A DNA stretch of 64,000 nucleotides. Origin: Sulfitobacter sp. S190. Lineage in GTDB: Bacteria > Pseudomonadota > Alphaproteobacteria > Rhodobacterales > Rhodobacteraceae. The DNA lies in the NCBI RefSeq assembly GCF_025141935.1, contig NZ_CP081120.1:62001-126000 (forward strand). Direction: 5' to 3'. The position numbers were made by a program, and so were the translations under genes. Of this stretch, positions 1-9,446 are shown piece after piece (positions within the stretch are counted from its first letter, which is position 1; each line of letters starts with the position of its first letter). The notes below the pieces were generated by a model, which was given only the letters and a program-made list of their open reading frames with translations, did not search any database and had not been told where the DNA came from.

Positions 1-1
1 T

Positions 2-1783
2 GTCTTTCACGACGACCAGCACGGGACAGCGGTGATTTGTGCAGCGGGGCTTTTGAATGCGCTGCAGTTGTCGGGCAAGAAAATCGAAGATGTGCGCATC
101 GTGTTGAACGGCGCAGGGGCAGCGGGCATTGCCTGTCTAGAACTGCTCAAGGCGATGGGTGCGCGCCATGACAACTGTATCATGTGCGACACCAAGGGCG
201 TGATTTATCAGGGCCGGACCGAAGGCATGAACCAGTGGAAATCGGCCCACGCGGCAAATACCGATACCCGGACACTTGCCGATGCCATGCGCGGTGCGGA
301 TGTCTTTCTGGGTGTTTCCGTCAAGGGCGCGGTGACGCCCGATATGGTCGCCAGCATGGCCGAAGATCCGGTCATCTTTGCAATGGCGAACCCTGATCCC
401 GAAATCACGCCGGAGGAAGCGCACGCTGTGCGGGCGGACGCGATCGTGGCAACAGGGCGCAGCGATTACCCCAATCAGGTCAATAACGTACTTGGCTTTC
501 CCTACCTGTTCCGCGGCGCGTTGGATATCAACGCCCGCGCGATCAATGACGAGATGAAGATCGCCTGCGCACATGCTCTTGCCAATCTCGCACGCGAAGA
601 TGTGCCAGACGAGGTGGCGCTTGCTTACGGAAAGAACCTCAGCTTTGGACGGGATTATATCATACCCACGCCTTTTGACCCGCGGCTTATCCATCGCATT
701 CCTCCCGCCGTGGCCAAGGCGGGGATGGACACAGGCGCTGCACGGCGCCCGATTATCGACATGGAGGCATACGAGCTGAGCCTGAAATCACGGATGGATC
801 CGACAGCGAACATCCTGCGGGGCATCAATGCCCGTGCGCGTGCGGCGCAGGCGCGGATGATCTTTGCCGAAGGTGACGATCCGAAAGTGCTGCGCGCAGC
901 GGTGATGTATCAACGCTCCGGTCTCGGCAAAGCGCTTGTCGTGGGGCGCCGTGAGGATGTGCGCGAAAAGCTGCAAGCCTCTGGCCTCGAGGATGCGGTG
1001 CGCGAAATCGAAGTGGTGAATGCCGCGAACACGCCGCATCTGGAGATGTACAAGGAATATCTCTACCGGCGTCTGCAGCGGCGCGGGTTTGATACCAAGG
1101 ATGTGCACAGGCTTGCCGCGCGGGACCGCCATGTTTTCGGCTCGTTGATGTTGGCGCATGGGCATGGCGACGGTCTGGTGACGGGGGCGACCCGCAAATC
1201 GGCGCATGTGCTTGACCGGCTGAACCATGTGTTTGACGCCAACGCCGAAGGGGGCGCTACGGGCATCACGGCTGTTTTGCACAAGGGGCGTATCGTTTTG
1301 ATCGGTGATACGCTTGTCCACGAGTGGCCCGACGACAATGATCTGGCCAACATCGCGGAAAGCGGGGCGCGTGTTGCGCGCGCGCTGGGCCTGGAGCCTC
1401 GGGTGGCTTTTGTCAGCTTTTCGACCTTCGGGTATCCTGTGTCGGAGCGGGCGGAGAAAATGCATCTCGCACCGGAGGTGTTGGACAGCCGCGGTGCAGA
1501 TTTCGAATACGAGGGCGAGATGACCGTCGACGTGGCGCTGAATGCCGCCAGTCAGGCCAATTATCCGTTCTCGCGCCTTACAGGGCCCGCGAATATTCTG
1601 GTTGTACCGGCCCGCCATTCGGCCAGCATTTCTGTCAAATTGATGCAGGAAATGGCAGGGGCCACGATCATCGGGCCGATCCTGACGGGCGTGGACAAGT
1701 CTATCCAGATTGCGTCCTCGACTTCTACGGCAAATGATATTCTGAACATGGCCATCCTCGCGGCGTGCAAGGTGGGCGGATGA
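2..1783 (+). CDS. maeB: NADP-dependent malic enzyme with C-terminal phosphotransacetylase-like domain (5' end outside window)
   Basis: Oxidative decarboxylation of malate to pyruvate with NADP reduction, in the cytoplasm. The reading frame is open at the left edge, where the typical malic-enzyme string VFHDDQHGTAV is read at once, so the N-terminal part lies outside the window. Of the 593 visible residues, about 30-250 form the NAD(P)-binding domain (GAGAAGIA near residue 36, ANPDPEI further on). From about 275 to the end there is a PTA/PTB-type domain, as in the long MaeB family, where it is thought to be regulatory (acetyl-CoA sensing) rather than catalytic. The stop overlaps the start of the downstream sugar kinase gene (ATGA), so the two are probably co-transcribed. 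Confidence 0.95.
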   Translation, partial: VFHDDQHGTAVICAAGLLNALQLSGKKIEDVRIVLNGAGAAGIACLELLKAMGARHDNCIMCDTKGVIYQGRTEGMNQWKSAHAANTDTRTLADAMRGADVFLGVSVKGAVTPDMVASMAEDPVIFAMANPDPEITPEEAHAVRADAIVATGRSDYPNQVNNVLGFPYLFRGALDINARAINDEMKIACAHALANLAREDVPDEVALAYGKNLSFGRDYIIPTPFDPRLIHRIPPAVAKAGMDTGAARRPIIDMEAYELSLKSRMDPTANILRGINARARAAQARMIFAEGDDPKVLRAAVMYQRSGLGKALVVGRREDVREKLQASGLEDAVREIEVVNAANTPHLEMYKEYLYRRLQRRGFDTKDVHRLAARDRHVFGSLMLAHGHGDGLVTGATRKSAHVLDRLNHVFDANAEGGATGITAVLHKGRIVLIGDTLVHEWPDDNDLANIAESGARVARALGLEPRVAFVSFSTFGYPVSERAEKMHLAPEVLDSRGADFEYEGEMTVDVALNAASQANYPFSRLTGPANILVVPARHSASISVKLMQEMAGATIIGPILTGVDKSIQIASSTSTANDILNMAILAACKVGG

Positions 1784-2646
1784 TCTGGAATCTCGGCTCG
1801 ATCAACATCGATAATTTCTACGAGGTGCCGCATCTACCGGCCCCCGGAGAGACATTGGCCGCACATAGTTTTCGGCAGGGGCTGGGCGGCAAGGGTGCAA
1901 ATATGTCTGTGGCTGTGGCGCGTGCCGCCGCACCGATTTCACATATCGGTGCGGTTGGCCCCGACGGGCGCTGGACCGTCGAGCGGTTGATGGAATACGG
2001 CGTCGACACGCCCCATATCGCAAGCATCGATGTGCCAACCGGGCATGCGATCATCAACGTGGACGCGGAAGGCGAGAACAATATCGTCCTGTTTCAGGGT
2101 GCGAACGTTCGATTGACGGAGGCGATCATTGGTGCGGCCCTTTCCGAAGCATCGCCGGGCGACACGCTGTTGCTGCAAAACGAAACGAACGGTCACGAGT
2201 ATGCCGCAGTTACCGCGCGGTCGCTTGGGTTGCGGGTCGCCTACGCCGCGGCGCCCTTTGATGCGGCCGCCGTAGAGCGGATGCTGGGCCGGATCGATCT
2301 GATGGTACTTAACGAAATCGAGGCGCAGCAGCTCGAGGATGCAACAGGCAAGGATCTTCCTGCGCTTGGCATTGCCGACATCGTGGTTACGCTGGGTGCC
2401 GAGGGATGCAAGTGGCTTTCCGGCGGCGACAAACGGCAGTTCGATGCCTATCCCGCCAAGCCCGTAGATACGACAGGCGCTGGTGATACCTTCACCGGCT
2501 ACCTTGTTGCCGGCCTGGATCGGGGTCTGCGCATGGAAGCGGCCATCGATCTGGCGCTCAAGGCAGGATCGCTGATGGTTGCGCGTCGCGGAACGGCGGA
2601 TGTCATTCCTGATTTGAAGGACATTCAGGACGAGTTTGATACCTAA
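1780..2646 (+). CDS. PfkB/ribokinase-family carbohydrate kinase
   Basis: 288-residue PfkB-family sugar or nucleoside kinase. The N-terminal GSINIDNFYEV and glycine-rich GLGGKGANMSVA segments fit ribokinase-like substrate binding. DTTGAGDTF near residues 230-238 holds the anion hole and catalytic Asp. The substrate cannot be told from sequence; ribokinase is the closest general model. An in-frame GTG exists at 1765, but ATG 1780 is chosen because it has the AAGGTGGGCGG ribosome-binding region before it and a 4-base overlap with the malic enzyme stop. Its end overlaps the end of convergent msrA by four bases. Confidence 0.85.
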   Translation: MIWNLGSINIDNFYEVPHLPAPGETLAAHSFRQGLGGKGANMSVAVARAAAPISHIGAVGPDGRWTVERLMEYGVDTPHIASIDVPTGHAIINVDAEGENNIVLFQGANVRLTEAIIGAALSEASPGDTLLLQNETNGHEYAAVTARSLGLRVAYAAAPFDAAAVERMLGRIDLMVLNEIEAQQLEDATGKDLPALGIADIVVTLGAEGCKWLSGGDKRQFDAYPAKPVDTTGAGDTFTGYLVAGLDRGLRMEAAIDLALKAGSLMVARRGTADVIPDLKDIQDEFDT

Positions 2647-3302
2647 CCCGCGAAGGGTGCGTCATCTCCCCAGAGCTGTTTGACCCGTGCGTCCCGGCCA
2701 CAGGCATCGCGGTAGGCCTTATAGGCAGCGGATTGGCGTTTCGGGCCAAAGCGGGTGATGACCAGCTTTTTGCCTTTGTAATAGTCCTGATGGTAGGCGT
2801 CGGCGGGCCAGAACTTGGCGTTGCCCAACACCGGTGTCACAATATTTTGGCCGAGTGCGGCGGCGGCGTTGGCTTTTGCAGTCTTGGCGGCCGCTTCCTG
2901 TGCGCTATCGGCGGCGAAAATCGCCGTTTTATAGCTGTCGCCACGATCGCAGAATTGGCCGCCTGCATCCGTGGGATCGATAGATCTGAAAAACAGATCG
3001 AGAAGGGTAGCGGCGCTTACCACGTCGGGGTCATAGCGGATCTGCACGGCTTCGTAGTGCCCTGTGCCGCCAGCGGTTACCTGTTTGTAGGTCGGATTGG
3101 AGACATTCCCGCCCGCAAAGCCCGACACCGCACCTTTGACGCCCTTCACCTTTTCGAAGTCGGCCTCAACACACCAGAAACATCCGCCCGCCACGGTCAG
3201 GGTCCGCGTTTCCGCGGCTTTGGCATCTGTTGTCTGGATTATCAATCCAATGGCGACAAGCCCGCCGAGCACGAGTGTTTTCAGATTGCTGATTGTGAAC
3301 AT
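2643..3302 (-). CDS. msrA: Peptide-methionine (S)-S-oxide reductase, exported form
   Basis: Reduces methionine-S-sulfoxide in proteins. The 219-residue product carries the GGCFWC active site (Cys41, Cys44). A hydrophobic N-terminal segment (about residues 8-22, followed by TTDAKA) looks like a signal peptide, so it should work in the periplasm rather than the cytosol. The frame is open well upstream (to 3479), but ATG 3302 has a strong AAAGGAG ribosome-binding site at good spacing and directly begins the signal peptide. It is transcribed away from the sulfotransferase-like gene, with about 150 bases of shared upstream region. Confidence 0.92.
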   Translation of the reverse strand: MFTISNLKTLVLGGLVAIGLIIQTTDAKAAETRTLTVAGGCFWCVEADFEKVKGVKGAVSGFAGGNVSNPTYKQVTAGGTGHYEAVQIRYDPDVVSAATLLDLFFRSIDPTDAGGQFCDRGDSYKTAIFAADSAQEAAAKTAKANAAAALGQNIVTPVLGNAKFWPADAYHQDYYKGKKLVITRFGPKRQSAAYKAYRDACGRDARVKQLWGDDAPFAG

Positions 3303-3451
3303 GTCGCTCTCCTTTGGTGCGGACCGTGCGATCTTTGGGAAGAACGCGCAACTCACGAAACGGTTTCTCACGCGCTGGTGAATTCGGTTTACCGGATCCC
3401 GCAAAACGGTAACATCCGGCCAAAAGCTGCCAAGATGCGAGTACCTTTGTG

Positions 3452-4147
3452 ATGCGAATTGCCATGTGGTCCGGACCACGCAATCTGAGTACGGCGATGA
3501 TGTACAGCTTTGGAAACAGGGCCGATTTCGTCGTCATGGACGAACCGTTCTATGCGCCTTATCTGGCGCGATCAGGTGCCGCGCATCCGATGGCGGACCA
3601 GATTATCGCCCGGCACGAAACAGACCCCAGCCAAGTGGCGCAGTCCTGCAGCGAGGGCGGCAGGCCGCACCTTTATATGAAACACATGCCGCACCACATG
3701 CTCGACGGGTTTCCCATGGATTGGGCTGTCGATTGCACCCATGTCCATTTGATCCGACATCCCGCGCGTGTCATCGCAAGCTATGCCGCCAAACGCGAAT
3801 CGCCGACGCTGGCGGATATCGGGTTTGTGCAGCAGGCTGATCTTTTCGACCGGATCGGCGGTGTCGTTGTCGACAGCACCGATATCCGCGCGAACCCGGA
3901 AGGAATGCTGCGGTCGTTGTGTAAAGCGATCGGGTTATCGTTCGATGATGCCATGCTGTCATGGCCCGCCGGTCCACATCCGAAGGACGGCATCTGGGCG
4001 CGGCATTGGTATGGTGCGGTGCACGCGAGTACGGGTTTCGCTGGCGCAGAGGGCGATTTGCCGGAGGTGCCCGAGGATTTGCAACCGATTCTGGAGCAGG
4101 CGATGCACCACTATCTGCGGTTACATCGCGGCCGCCTTTCCCCGTGA
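3452..4147 (+). CDS. Small sulfotransferase-like protein
   Basis: 231 residues. An N-terminal P-loop-like segment (WSGPRNLSTAMMYS, residues 6-19) matches the PAPS 5'-phosphate-binding loop of sulfotransferase-family proteins. HLIRHPARVIASYAAKR resembles the 3'-phosphate-binding RxxxxxxxS region of the same fold. Acceptor unknown. Databases sometimes label this family as branched-chain aminotransferase-like, which these motifs do not support. A GTG lies immediately upstream at 3449; ATG 3452 is taken. No strong ribosome-binding site is visible. A rho-independent terminator follows after about 90 bases. Confidence 0.75.
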   Translation: MRIAMWSGPRNLSTAMMYSFGNRADFVVMDEPFYAPYLARSGAAHPMADQIIARHETDPSQVAQSCSEGGRPHLYMKHMPHHMLDGFPMDWAVDCTHVHLIRHPARVIASYAAKRESPTLADIGFVQQADLFDRIGGVVVDSTDIRANPEGMLRSLCKAIGLSFDDAMLSWPAGPHPKDGIWARHWYGAVHASTGFAGAEGDLPEVPEDLQPILEQAMHHYLRLHRGRLSP

Positions 4148-4238
4148 AGTCCACACGCCGTTTACCGATTATGAACCGGTGACGAGTAAACTTTTGCCGG
4201 AAGGGCAGTGCTCTTCGCTAAGTATGGTACTGAGTACT

Positions 4239-4272
4239 AGGCCCGGCGCGCTTTGCGTACCGGGCCTTTTTT
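4239..4272 (+). terminator. Rho-independent terminator after the sulfotransferase-like gene
   Basis: AGGCCCGG pairs with CCGGGCCT across a 13-base loop and is followed by six T on the plus strand. It sits between the plus-strand sulfotransferase-like gene and the convergent argG stop. On the minus strand the same stem follows the argG stop directly but has no T-run, so it would work poorly for argG. Confidence 0.85.
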
Positions 4273-4273
4273 G

Positions 4274-5494
4274 TCAGGATTTTGTGCGTTTGTCGCGGGC
4301 AGCGAGCAGTTTCAGCCGCAGCGCGTTCAGCTGGATAAAGCCCGCTGCATCTTTTTGATCGTAAGCGCCTGCATCATCTTCGAATGTCACATGTGCCTCG
4401 GAATAGAGACTGAAATCAGACCAACGGCCCACGGTGCGCACGTGGCCTTTGTAGAGCTTCAGCCGGACAGTCCCGGTAACATGTGTTTGGCTCGCGTCAA
4501 TTGCCGCCTGGAGCATCGTCCGCTCTGGCGAGAACCAGAAGCCGTTGTAGATCAATTCGGCATACCGCGGCATCAATTCGTCCTTGAGGTGCATCGCACC
4601 ACGGTCGAGCGTGATCGATTCAATGCCACGGTGCGCTTCGAGCAACAGGGTCCCGCCAGGGGTCTCATAGATGCCGCGTGATTTCATGCCGACAAAACGG
4701 CCTTCCACCAGATCGAGCCGTCCGCAGCCGTGTTTGCCGCCCAGTTCATTGAGCTTGGTCAGGATTTCCGCGGGCGACATCGCCTCGCCATTGATCGAAA
4801 CCGCATCGCCGCGCTCGAACCCGACTTCCACGTACTCGGGCGTGTCCGGCGCGTCTTCGGGATTTACCGTGCGCTGATAGACATAATCGGGGGCATCCAC
4901 TGCCGGATCTTCGAGCACCTTACCTTCGGAGGAGGTGTGCAGCAGGTTCGCATCCACGCTGAACGGCGCCTCGCCGCGCTTGTCCTTGGCGATCGGAATC
5001 TGGTTCTTTTCGGCAAAGTCGATAAGCTTTGTCCGGCTCGACAAATCCCATTCGCGCCACGGCGCAATTACCTTGATATCGGGGTCGAGCGCGTAGGCCG
5101 CGAGTTCAAAACGCACCTGATCGTTGCCCTTTCCTGTTGCCCCGTGGGCCACAGCATCAGCGCCCGTTTCATGGGCAATCTCGACCAGACGCTTGGAGAT
5201 CAGCGGACGCGCGATCGACGTGCCCAGCAGATAAAGACCTTCGTAGACCGCATTTGCGCGGAACATCGGGAACACGAAATCGCGCACGAATTCTTCGCGC
5301 ACGTCTTCGATATAGATGTCGGAGGCACCCATCATCTCCGCCTTGGCGCGGGCGGGTTCAAGCTCTTCTCCCTGGCCCAGATCGGCGGTGAAGGTCACGA
5401 CCTCGCAGCCATATTCGGTTTGCAGCCACTTGAGGATGATCGAGGTATCAAGCCCGCCGGAGTAGGCGAGCACAACTTTCTTGGGCGCGGACAT
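4274..5494 (-). CDS. argG: Argininosuccinate synthase
   Basis: Condenses citrulline and aspartate with ATP to argininosuccinate, the penultimate step of arginine synthesis. 406 residues, normal for the family. The N-terminal [12 protein letters not shown] is the ATP-pyrophosphatase P-loop. The open frame extends upstream to 5746, but the true start is ATG 5494 (MSAPKK), with AAGGA about 7 bases ahead. The gene diverges from ilvA across a 136-base shared control region. argJ of the same pathway is elsewhere in the window (32794-34020). Confidence 0.97.
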   Translation of the reverse strand: MSAPKKVVLAYSGGLDTSIILKWLQTEYGCEVVTFTADLGQGEELEPARAKAEMMGASDIYIEDVREEFVRDFVFPMFRANAVYEGLYLLGTSIARPLISKRLVEIAHETGADAVAHGATGKGNDQVRFELAAYALDPDIKVIAPWREWDLSSRTKLIDFAEKNQIPIAKDKRGEAPFSVDANLLHTSSEGKVLEDPAVDAPDYVYQRTVNPEDAPDTPEYVEVGFERGDAVSINGEAMSPAEILTKLNELGGKHGCGRLDLVEGRFVGMKSRGIYETPGGTLLLEAHRGIESITLDRGAMHLKDELMPRYAELIYNGFWFSPERTMLQAAIDASQTHVTGTVRLKLYKGHVRTVGRWSDFSLYSEAHVTFEDDAGAYDQKDAAGFIQLNALRLKLLAARDKRTKS

Positions 5495-5572
5495 CTGCTT
5501 TTCCTTTGTCGAATGTTGCGGTCCGCGTATCCGTTTTTCGACCCTGCGGCAAGGTTGATCGCCGCACCCGCG

Positions 5573-5601
5573 TTGACCGCGCAGGTCGGCTTGCCTAACG
5601 A
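5573..5601 (+). promoter_or_regulatory. Candidate promoter for ilvA
   Basis: TTGACC (-35) is followed after 17 bases by TAACGA, a weak -10. If real, transcription starts near 5608, which rules out the upstream ATG at 5601 and supports the ATG at 5631 (or 5613). Read by eye; the -10 match is poor. Confidence 0.35.
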
Positions 5602-5630
5602 TGAGGCACCGCATGCGTGAAAGGCCGGAC

Positions 5631-6863
5631 ATGTCAGACGAATTCCAGATGGGCGCCATCGCCGCCACGCGTGCCATGCGCGCGGTGTTCCCCGCCACAC
5701 CGCTGCTGAAGAACGAGCATCTGTCGGAACGGTTCGGCGCGGACATCTACCTCAAGCGCGAAGATCTGAGCCCCGTGCGGTCCTACAAGTTGCGCGGCGC
5801 TTTCAATGCCATGCGAAAGGTCATTCCCGATCAGCGGGTTTTTGTCTGTGCGTCTGCGGGGAACCACGCGCAAGGCGTTGCCTTCATGTGCAGCCACTTC
5901 GGCGTGCGCGGCGTTATTTTTATGCCGGTCACCACGCCCCAGCAAAAAATACAAAAAACCCAAATGTTTGGCGGCGAACATATCGAAATCCGGCTGGTCG
6001 GCGATTATTTCGACAAGACGTTGGCCGCAGCTCAGGCATTTTGCGCCACCGAAGGTGCGCATTTCCTGTCGCCTTTCGATGATGACGACGTCATCGAGGG
6101 TCAATCATCCGTAGCTGTTGAAATCGAAGACCAGTTGGGCGGTATGCCGGACCGCATCATTCTGCCGGTTGGCGGTGGCGGTTTGTCGGCGGGAGTGCGC
6201 AGCTTTTTCGGGGATCGGGTGTCCTATACGTTTGTGGAACCCGTCGGTGCCCCGTCGCTTGGGGAGGCCCTCAAAGCTGGGCACCCTGTGGACGTTTCCC
6301 CGATCAACAGCTTTGTCGACGGGGCAGCGGTGGCAAAACTCGGCGCGCGTACTTTTGCGCGATTGAAGGGAGCGGACCCCGCCGATGTCGTCTATCTGTC
6401 CGAAGACCGGATATGCGTCAGCATCATAGAAATGCTCAACGTAGAGGGCATCGTGCTGGAGCCCGCCGGGGCGCTCAGCATAGAGGCGCTGGGTGATGTG
6501 GCGGACAGCATCAAGGGCCAGACTGTGGTATGTATCGCGTCGGGCGGGAACTTCGATTTTGAACGGTTGCCCGAAGTCAAGGAGCGTGCGCAGCGGTATT
6601 CCGGCGTAAAGAAATACTTTATCTTGCGCATGCCGCAACGTCCCGGGGCCCTGAAGGATTTTCTCAATATCCTGGGGCCCGACGACGACATCTGCCGCTT
6701 CGAGTACCTCAAGAAATCGGCGCGGAATTTCGGGTCTGTCCTCATCGGTATCGAAACCAAGAGCGCGGGTGCTTTCGGTCCGTTTCTCAAACAGCTCGAT
6801 GACGCCGGGTTCACATATACGGACATCACAAATGATGAGACGCTGGCGCAGTTTGTCATCTGA
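5631..6863 (+). CDS. ilvA: Threonine ammonia-lyase (threonine dehydratase), biosynthetic type
   Basis: PLP enzyme converting threonine to 2-oxobutanoate, the first committed step to isoleucine. 410 residues from ATG 5631. SYKLRGAF holds the PLP lysine, and GGGGLSAG is the phosphate-binding glycine loop. From about residue 325 a single ACT-like regulatory domain follows (IlvA short form), so isoleucine feedback is expected through one domain rather than two. ATGs at 5601 and 5613 are also in frame; 5631 is preferred because of GAAAGG upstream and the candidate promoter position. The SDR gene follows after 15 bases. Confidence 0.93.
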   Translation: MSDEFQMGAIAATRAMRAVFPATPLLKNEHLSERFGADIYLKREDLSPVRSYKLRGAFNAMRKVIPDQRVFVCASAGNHAQGVAFMCSHFGVRGVIFMPVTTPQQKIQKTQMFGGEHIEIRLVGDYFDKTLAAAQAFCATEGAHFLSPFDDDDVIEGQSSVAVEIEDQLGGMPDRIILPVGGGGLSAGVRSFFGDRVSYTFVEPVGAPSLGEALKAGHPVDVSPINSFVDGAAVAKLGARTFARLKGADPADVVYLSEDRICVSIIEMLNVEGIVLEPAGALSIEALGDVADSIKGQTVVCIASGGNFDFERLPEVKERAQRYSGVKKYFILRMPQRPGALKDFLNILGPDDDICRFEYLKKSARNFGSVLIGIETKSAGAFGPFLKQLDDAGFTYTDITNDETLAQFVI

Positions 6864-6878
6864 AACCGGAGTAGCAGT

Positions 6879-7685
6879 ATGGATCTGAAAGACAAAAGTG
6901 TGGTCATCACTGGCGGCGCCAGTGGTATCGGTGCCGCACTCGCGCATCGAATGGCGGGTGCCGGCGCACGGATTTGCATTGCGGACCGCGATGGGGATGC
7001 CGCCCGTGTCGTTGCCAAGGCGGTTGGAGGAGTTGCAGCAACCTGTGATGTGACGGACGAAGCGCAGATTATCACGGCCATCGAAGCGGCCGAAAAGGCA
7101 CACGGTCCGGTGGACATATTTGTCTCTAATGCGGGGCTGGGGCGGGGTGATCCGTCGCATGCTGCATCCGCACCCGATGCGGATTGGATGCTGAACTGGC
7201 AGGTCCATGTGATGGCCCACGTGTATGCCGCCCGCGCGCTGTTGCCTGCCATGATCGGGCGCGGATCGGGGTATTTTGTCAACGTGGCGTCCGCCGCCGG
7301 TTTGTTGAGCCAGATCGGGGATGCCGCCTATACCGCTAGCAAACATGCAGCGGTCAGCTTTGCCGAATCGCTGAATATTTCGCACGCGCAGGACGGTATC
7401 GGCGTGTCGGTCGTTTGCCCGCAGTATGTCGCCACGCCATTATTGGGTATGGCCGACGCCGATGCGGGCGGAAGTCTGATTACCGCTGATGAAGTCGCGG
7501 CGAGTGTTGTTGCGGGTGTCCAGAATGATACCTTCTTGATCCTGCCCCATCCGGAGGTGGCGAAATACGCGGCCCTTCGCGGCTCTGACCCCGCTCGCTG
7601 GCTTACCGGTATGCAAATGCTTCGATCAAAGGCGATCGATGAATTCGGTGCGCTTCGGGTGCAGGATTTCTACAAGCTGGTCTAG
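6879..7685 (+). CDS. Short-chain dehydrogenase/reductase
   Basis: 268-residue classical SDR. TGGASGIG (residues 11-18) binds the cofactor, NAG is present near residue 84, and the catalytic Ser138, Tyr151 and Lys155 (YTASK) are intact. Asp at the end of the second strand (IADRDG) suggests NAD rather than NADP preference. The substrate is unknown. GGAG precedes the ATG. It lies 15 bases after ilvA and is probably co-transcribed, though no metabolic link is evident. The stop overlaps the convergent Hpt gene stop by four bases. Confidence 0.88.
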   Translation: MDLKDKSVVITGGASGIGAALAHRMAGAGARICIADRDGDAARVVAKAVGGVAATCDVTDEAQIITAIEAAEKAHGPVDIFVSNAGLGRGDPSHAASAPDADWMLNWQVHVMAHVYAARALLPAMIGRGSGYFVNVASAAGLLSQIGDAAYTASKHAAVSFAESLNISHAQDGIGVSVVCPQYVATPLLGMADADAGGSLITADEVAASVVAGVQNDTFLILPHPEVAKYAALRGSDPARWLTGMQMLRSKAIDEFGALRVQDFYKLV

Positions 7686-8014
7686 CCTGCCATCGCTTTG
7701 GGCAGGCCGGACAGAAACATCTTTTTCGATGTCTCGTAGCAAGCGGTCAGCGGTGTCACGTCGATTTTATGTGCAACGCTGGCGGCAATCCGGTTTTCGC
7801 CTTCCTGGCACAGGTTTGCCAGACTGGTGAAGCCGAGATTGAGCGCGCAGCCCTTTATTGCGTGAAGTTCGTCGGTCAGGGCGCGGGGATCAGTCCGGTC
7901 CGGTAACGTCAGGAGTATGCCTTCGACTTCCTCGAGAAAAATTTCGATGACCTCCTCGAACTCGTCCGGCCCGATGTCGTTTCGCAACGTGTTGATATGA
8001 TCCCAATCAATCAT
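7682..8014 (-). CDS. Histidine phosphotransfer (Hpt) domain protein
   Basis: 110-residue stand-alone Hpt module. The phosphoacceptor is His51 in HAIKGCALNLG, preceded by an acidic helix (EEVIEIFLEEVEG). Such proteins shuttle phosphate between hybrid kinases and receiver domains. ATG 8014 is chosen over an upstream in-frame GTG at 8038 because of its AAAGGAG site. The gene diverges from a receiver/PP2C phosphatase gene 151 bases away, its likely partner. No histidine kinase is encoded in the window. Confidence 0.88.
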   Translation of the reverse strand: MIDWDHINTLRNDIGPDEFEEVIEIFLEEVEGILLTLPDRTDPRALTDELHAIKGCALNLGFTSLANLCQEGENRIAASVAHKIDVTPLTACYETSKKMFLSGLPKAMAG

Positions 8015-8165
8015 GGCGCACTCCTTTTCGCGGACCAAGAATGCGCAGCAGAGTTTAACGCGGAGTAACCGGCCATTGGTGAACTAGGGCGCATTTTAGC
8101 ATTCAGGTTTCCTTTACAGTCGACGCGGTATGGCGGTGGCACAACAAGCAGGACCACAGGCAAAG

Positions 8166-9446
8166 ATGTTCGCCCAGAAAAGCGCCGCCCATTCATATCT
8201 TGCGGCAGCCCAGCCCGCTGCCATCGGCAAGGTGTTGGTTGTCGATGACAGCCGCCTTCAGCGCCGCCTCCTCTGTGCGGTTCTGAAACGCTGGGGGTTT
8301 GGTGTCATCGAGGCGGGCAGCGGTGAAGAAGCGCTACAGCTGATGCGGGAGCAGCGTCCAGATCTGGTTATCAGTGACTGGATCATGCCGGGAATGACGG
8401 GGTTGGAGCTTTGCGGCGAAATCCGGCGCCTTTACACGGACGGGTACTGCTATTTTATCTTGCTGACCTCAAAAAGCGATAAGGAAGAGGTCGCGCAGGG
8501 GTTGGACAGCGGCGCGGATGATTTCCTTACTAAACCGGTAGACAACAGCGAATTACGCGCACGCATCGCCGCCGGTTCGCGGCTTCTGGCGGCGCAGCGA
8601 GACCTATCGCAAAAAAACGCGATGCTGCGCGATACACTGGATGAACTTCAACGCGTGTACGATCATATCGACAAGGATTTGCTGGAGGCCAAGAAGCTGC
8701 AGCAATCGCTGTTGCGCGAGCGTTTCAAGCATTTCGATGCGGGGGATCTGTCCTTAATGTTGCGCTCCTCCGGTCATGTGGGGGGCGACCTTGTCGGGTT
8801 TTTCAACGCGGGGGTGGACCATCTGGGGCTGTTTGCCATCGATGTGTCGGGCCACGGGATCAGCTCCGCTCTCATGACGGCGCGTTTGGCGGGGTACCTC
8901 TCTGCCGCGAACCCGGATCAAAACGTGGCCCTGTCACGCAAGCTGGATGGCACAGTGTGCCCGCGCCCGCCGGCGGATGCGGTCGCAATGCTTAACGATC
9001 TCGTGCTCGATGATATGGATACCGAGCATTATTTCACGCTGATGTTGGGTTTTGTCGAATTATCGACGGGCAAAGTGACGCTGTCACAGGCGGGCCACCC
9101 GCATCCGGTGATCCAGCGGGCGGATGGCTCGATCGAGCAGGATGGAACCGGCGGATTTCCGGTCGGATTGCTGCCGCACCTTGATTACGAATCGTTCACC
9201 CTGCAGCTCAATCCCGGCGACAGGCTGTGCATTCTGTCTGATGGCGTCACCGAATGCCCCACACCTGACGGTTTTCTTGAAGAAGACGGGCTTGCCGATT
9301 TGCTCGACGAATTGCGCGAAGTCCGCGGCCCCGCATTGCTGGAGGCGCTAGTCTGGCGGTTGACCGACCTGAACGGTTCGGTTGATTTTACCGACGATAT
9401 TTCCGGCATCGTCTTTGACTACCGTGGACAACCCGCAGCGACATAG
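8166..9446 (+). CDS. Response regulator with PP2C-type (SpoIIE/RsbU-like) serine phosphatase output domain
   Basis: Receiver domain at residues 22-140: acidic pair Asp27-Asp28, phosphoacceptor Asp71 in ISDWIMPGMTG, Thr101, Lys123. A coiled-coil linker (about 143-180) leads to a PP2C/SpoIIE phosphatase domain with GGDLVGFF, DVSGHGISSAL and ILSDGVTECP metal-site segments. Phosphorylation probably controls dephosphorylation of an anti-sigma-antagonist-type protein, as in RsbU partner-switching systems; no such partner is visible here. ATG 8130 is an alternative start with no ribosome-binding site; 8166 has AGG 7 bases upstream. The end overlaps the convergent Nudix gene by 28 bases. Confidence 0.88.
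   Translation: MFAQKSAAHSYLAAAQPAAIGKVLVVDDSRLQRRLLCAVLKRWGFGVIEAGSGEEALQLMREQRPDLVISDWIMPGMTGLELCGEIRRLYTDGYCYFILLTSKSDKEEVAQGLDSGADDFLTKPVDNSELRARIAAGSRLLAAQRDLSQKNAMLRDTLDELQRVYDHIDKDLLEAKKLQQSLLRERFKHFDAGDLSLMLRSSGHVGGDLVGFFNAGVDHLGLFAIDVSGHGISSALMTARLAGYLSAANPDQNVALSRKLDGTVCPRPPADAVAMLNDLVLDDMDTEHYFTLMLGFVELSTGKVTLSQAGHPHPVIQRADGSIEQDGTGGFPVGLLPHLDYESFTLQLNPGDRLCILSDGVTECPTPDGFLEEDGLADLLDELREVRGPALLEALVWRLTDLNGSVDFTDDISGIVFDYRGQPAAT

Noticed and set aside
3303..3479. N-terminal extension of msrA to 3479
   Set aside because: The extra residues are Arg-rich and precede an obvious signal peptide with its own strong ribosome-binding site at 3302.
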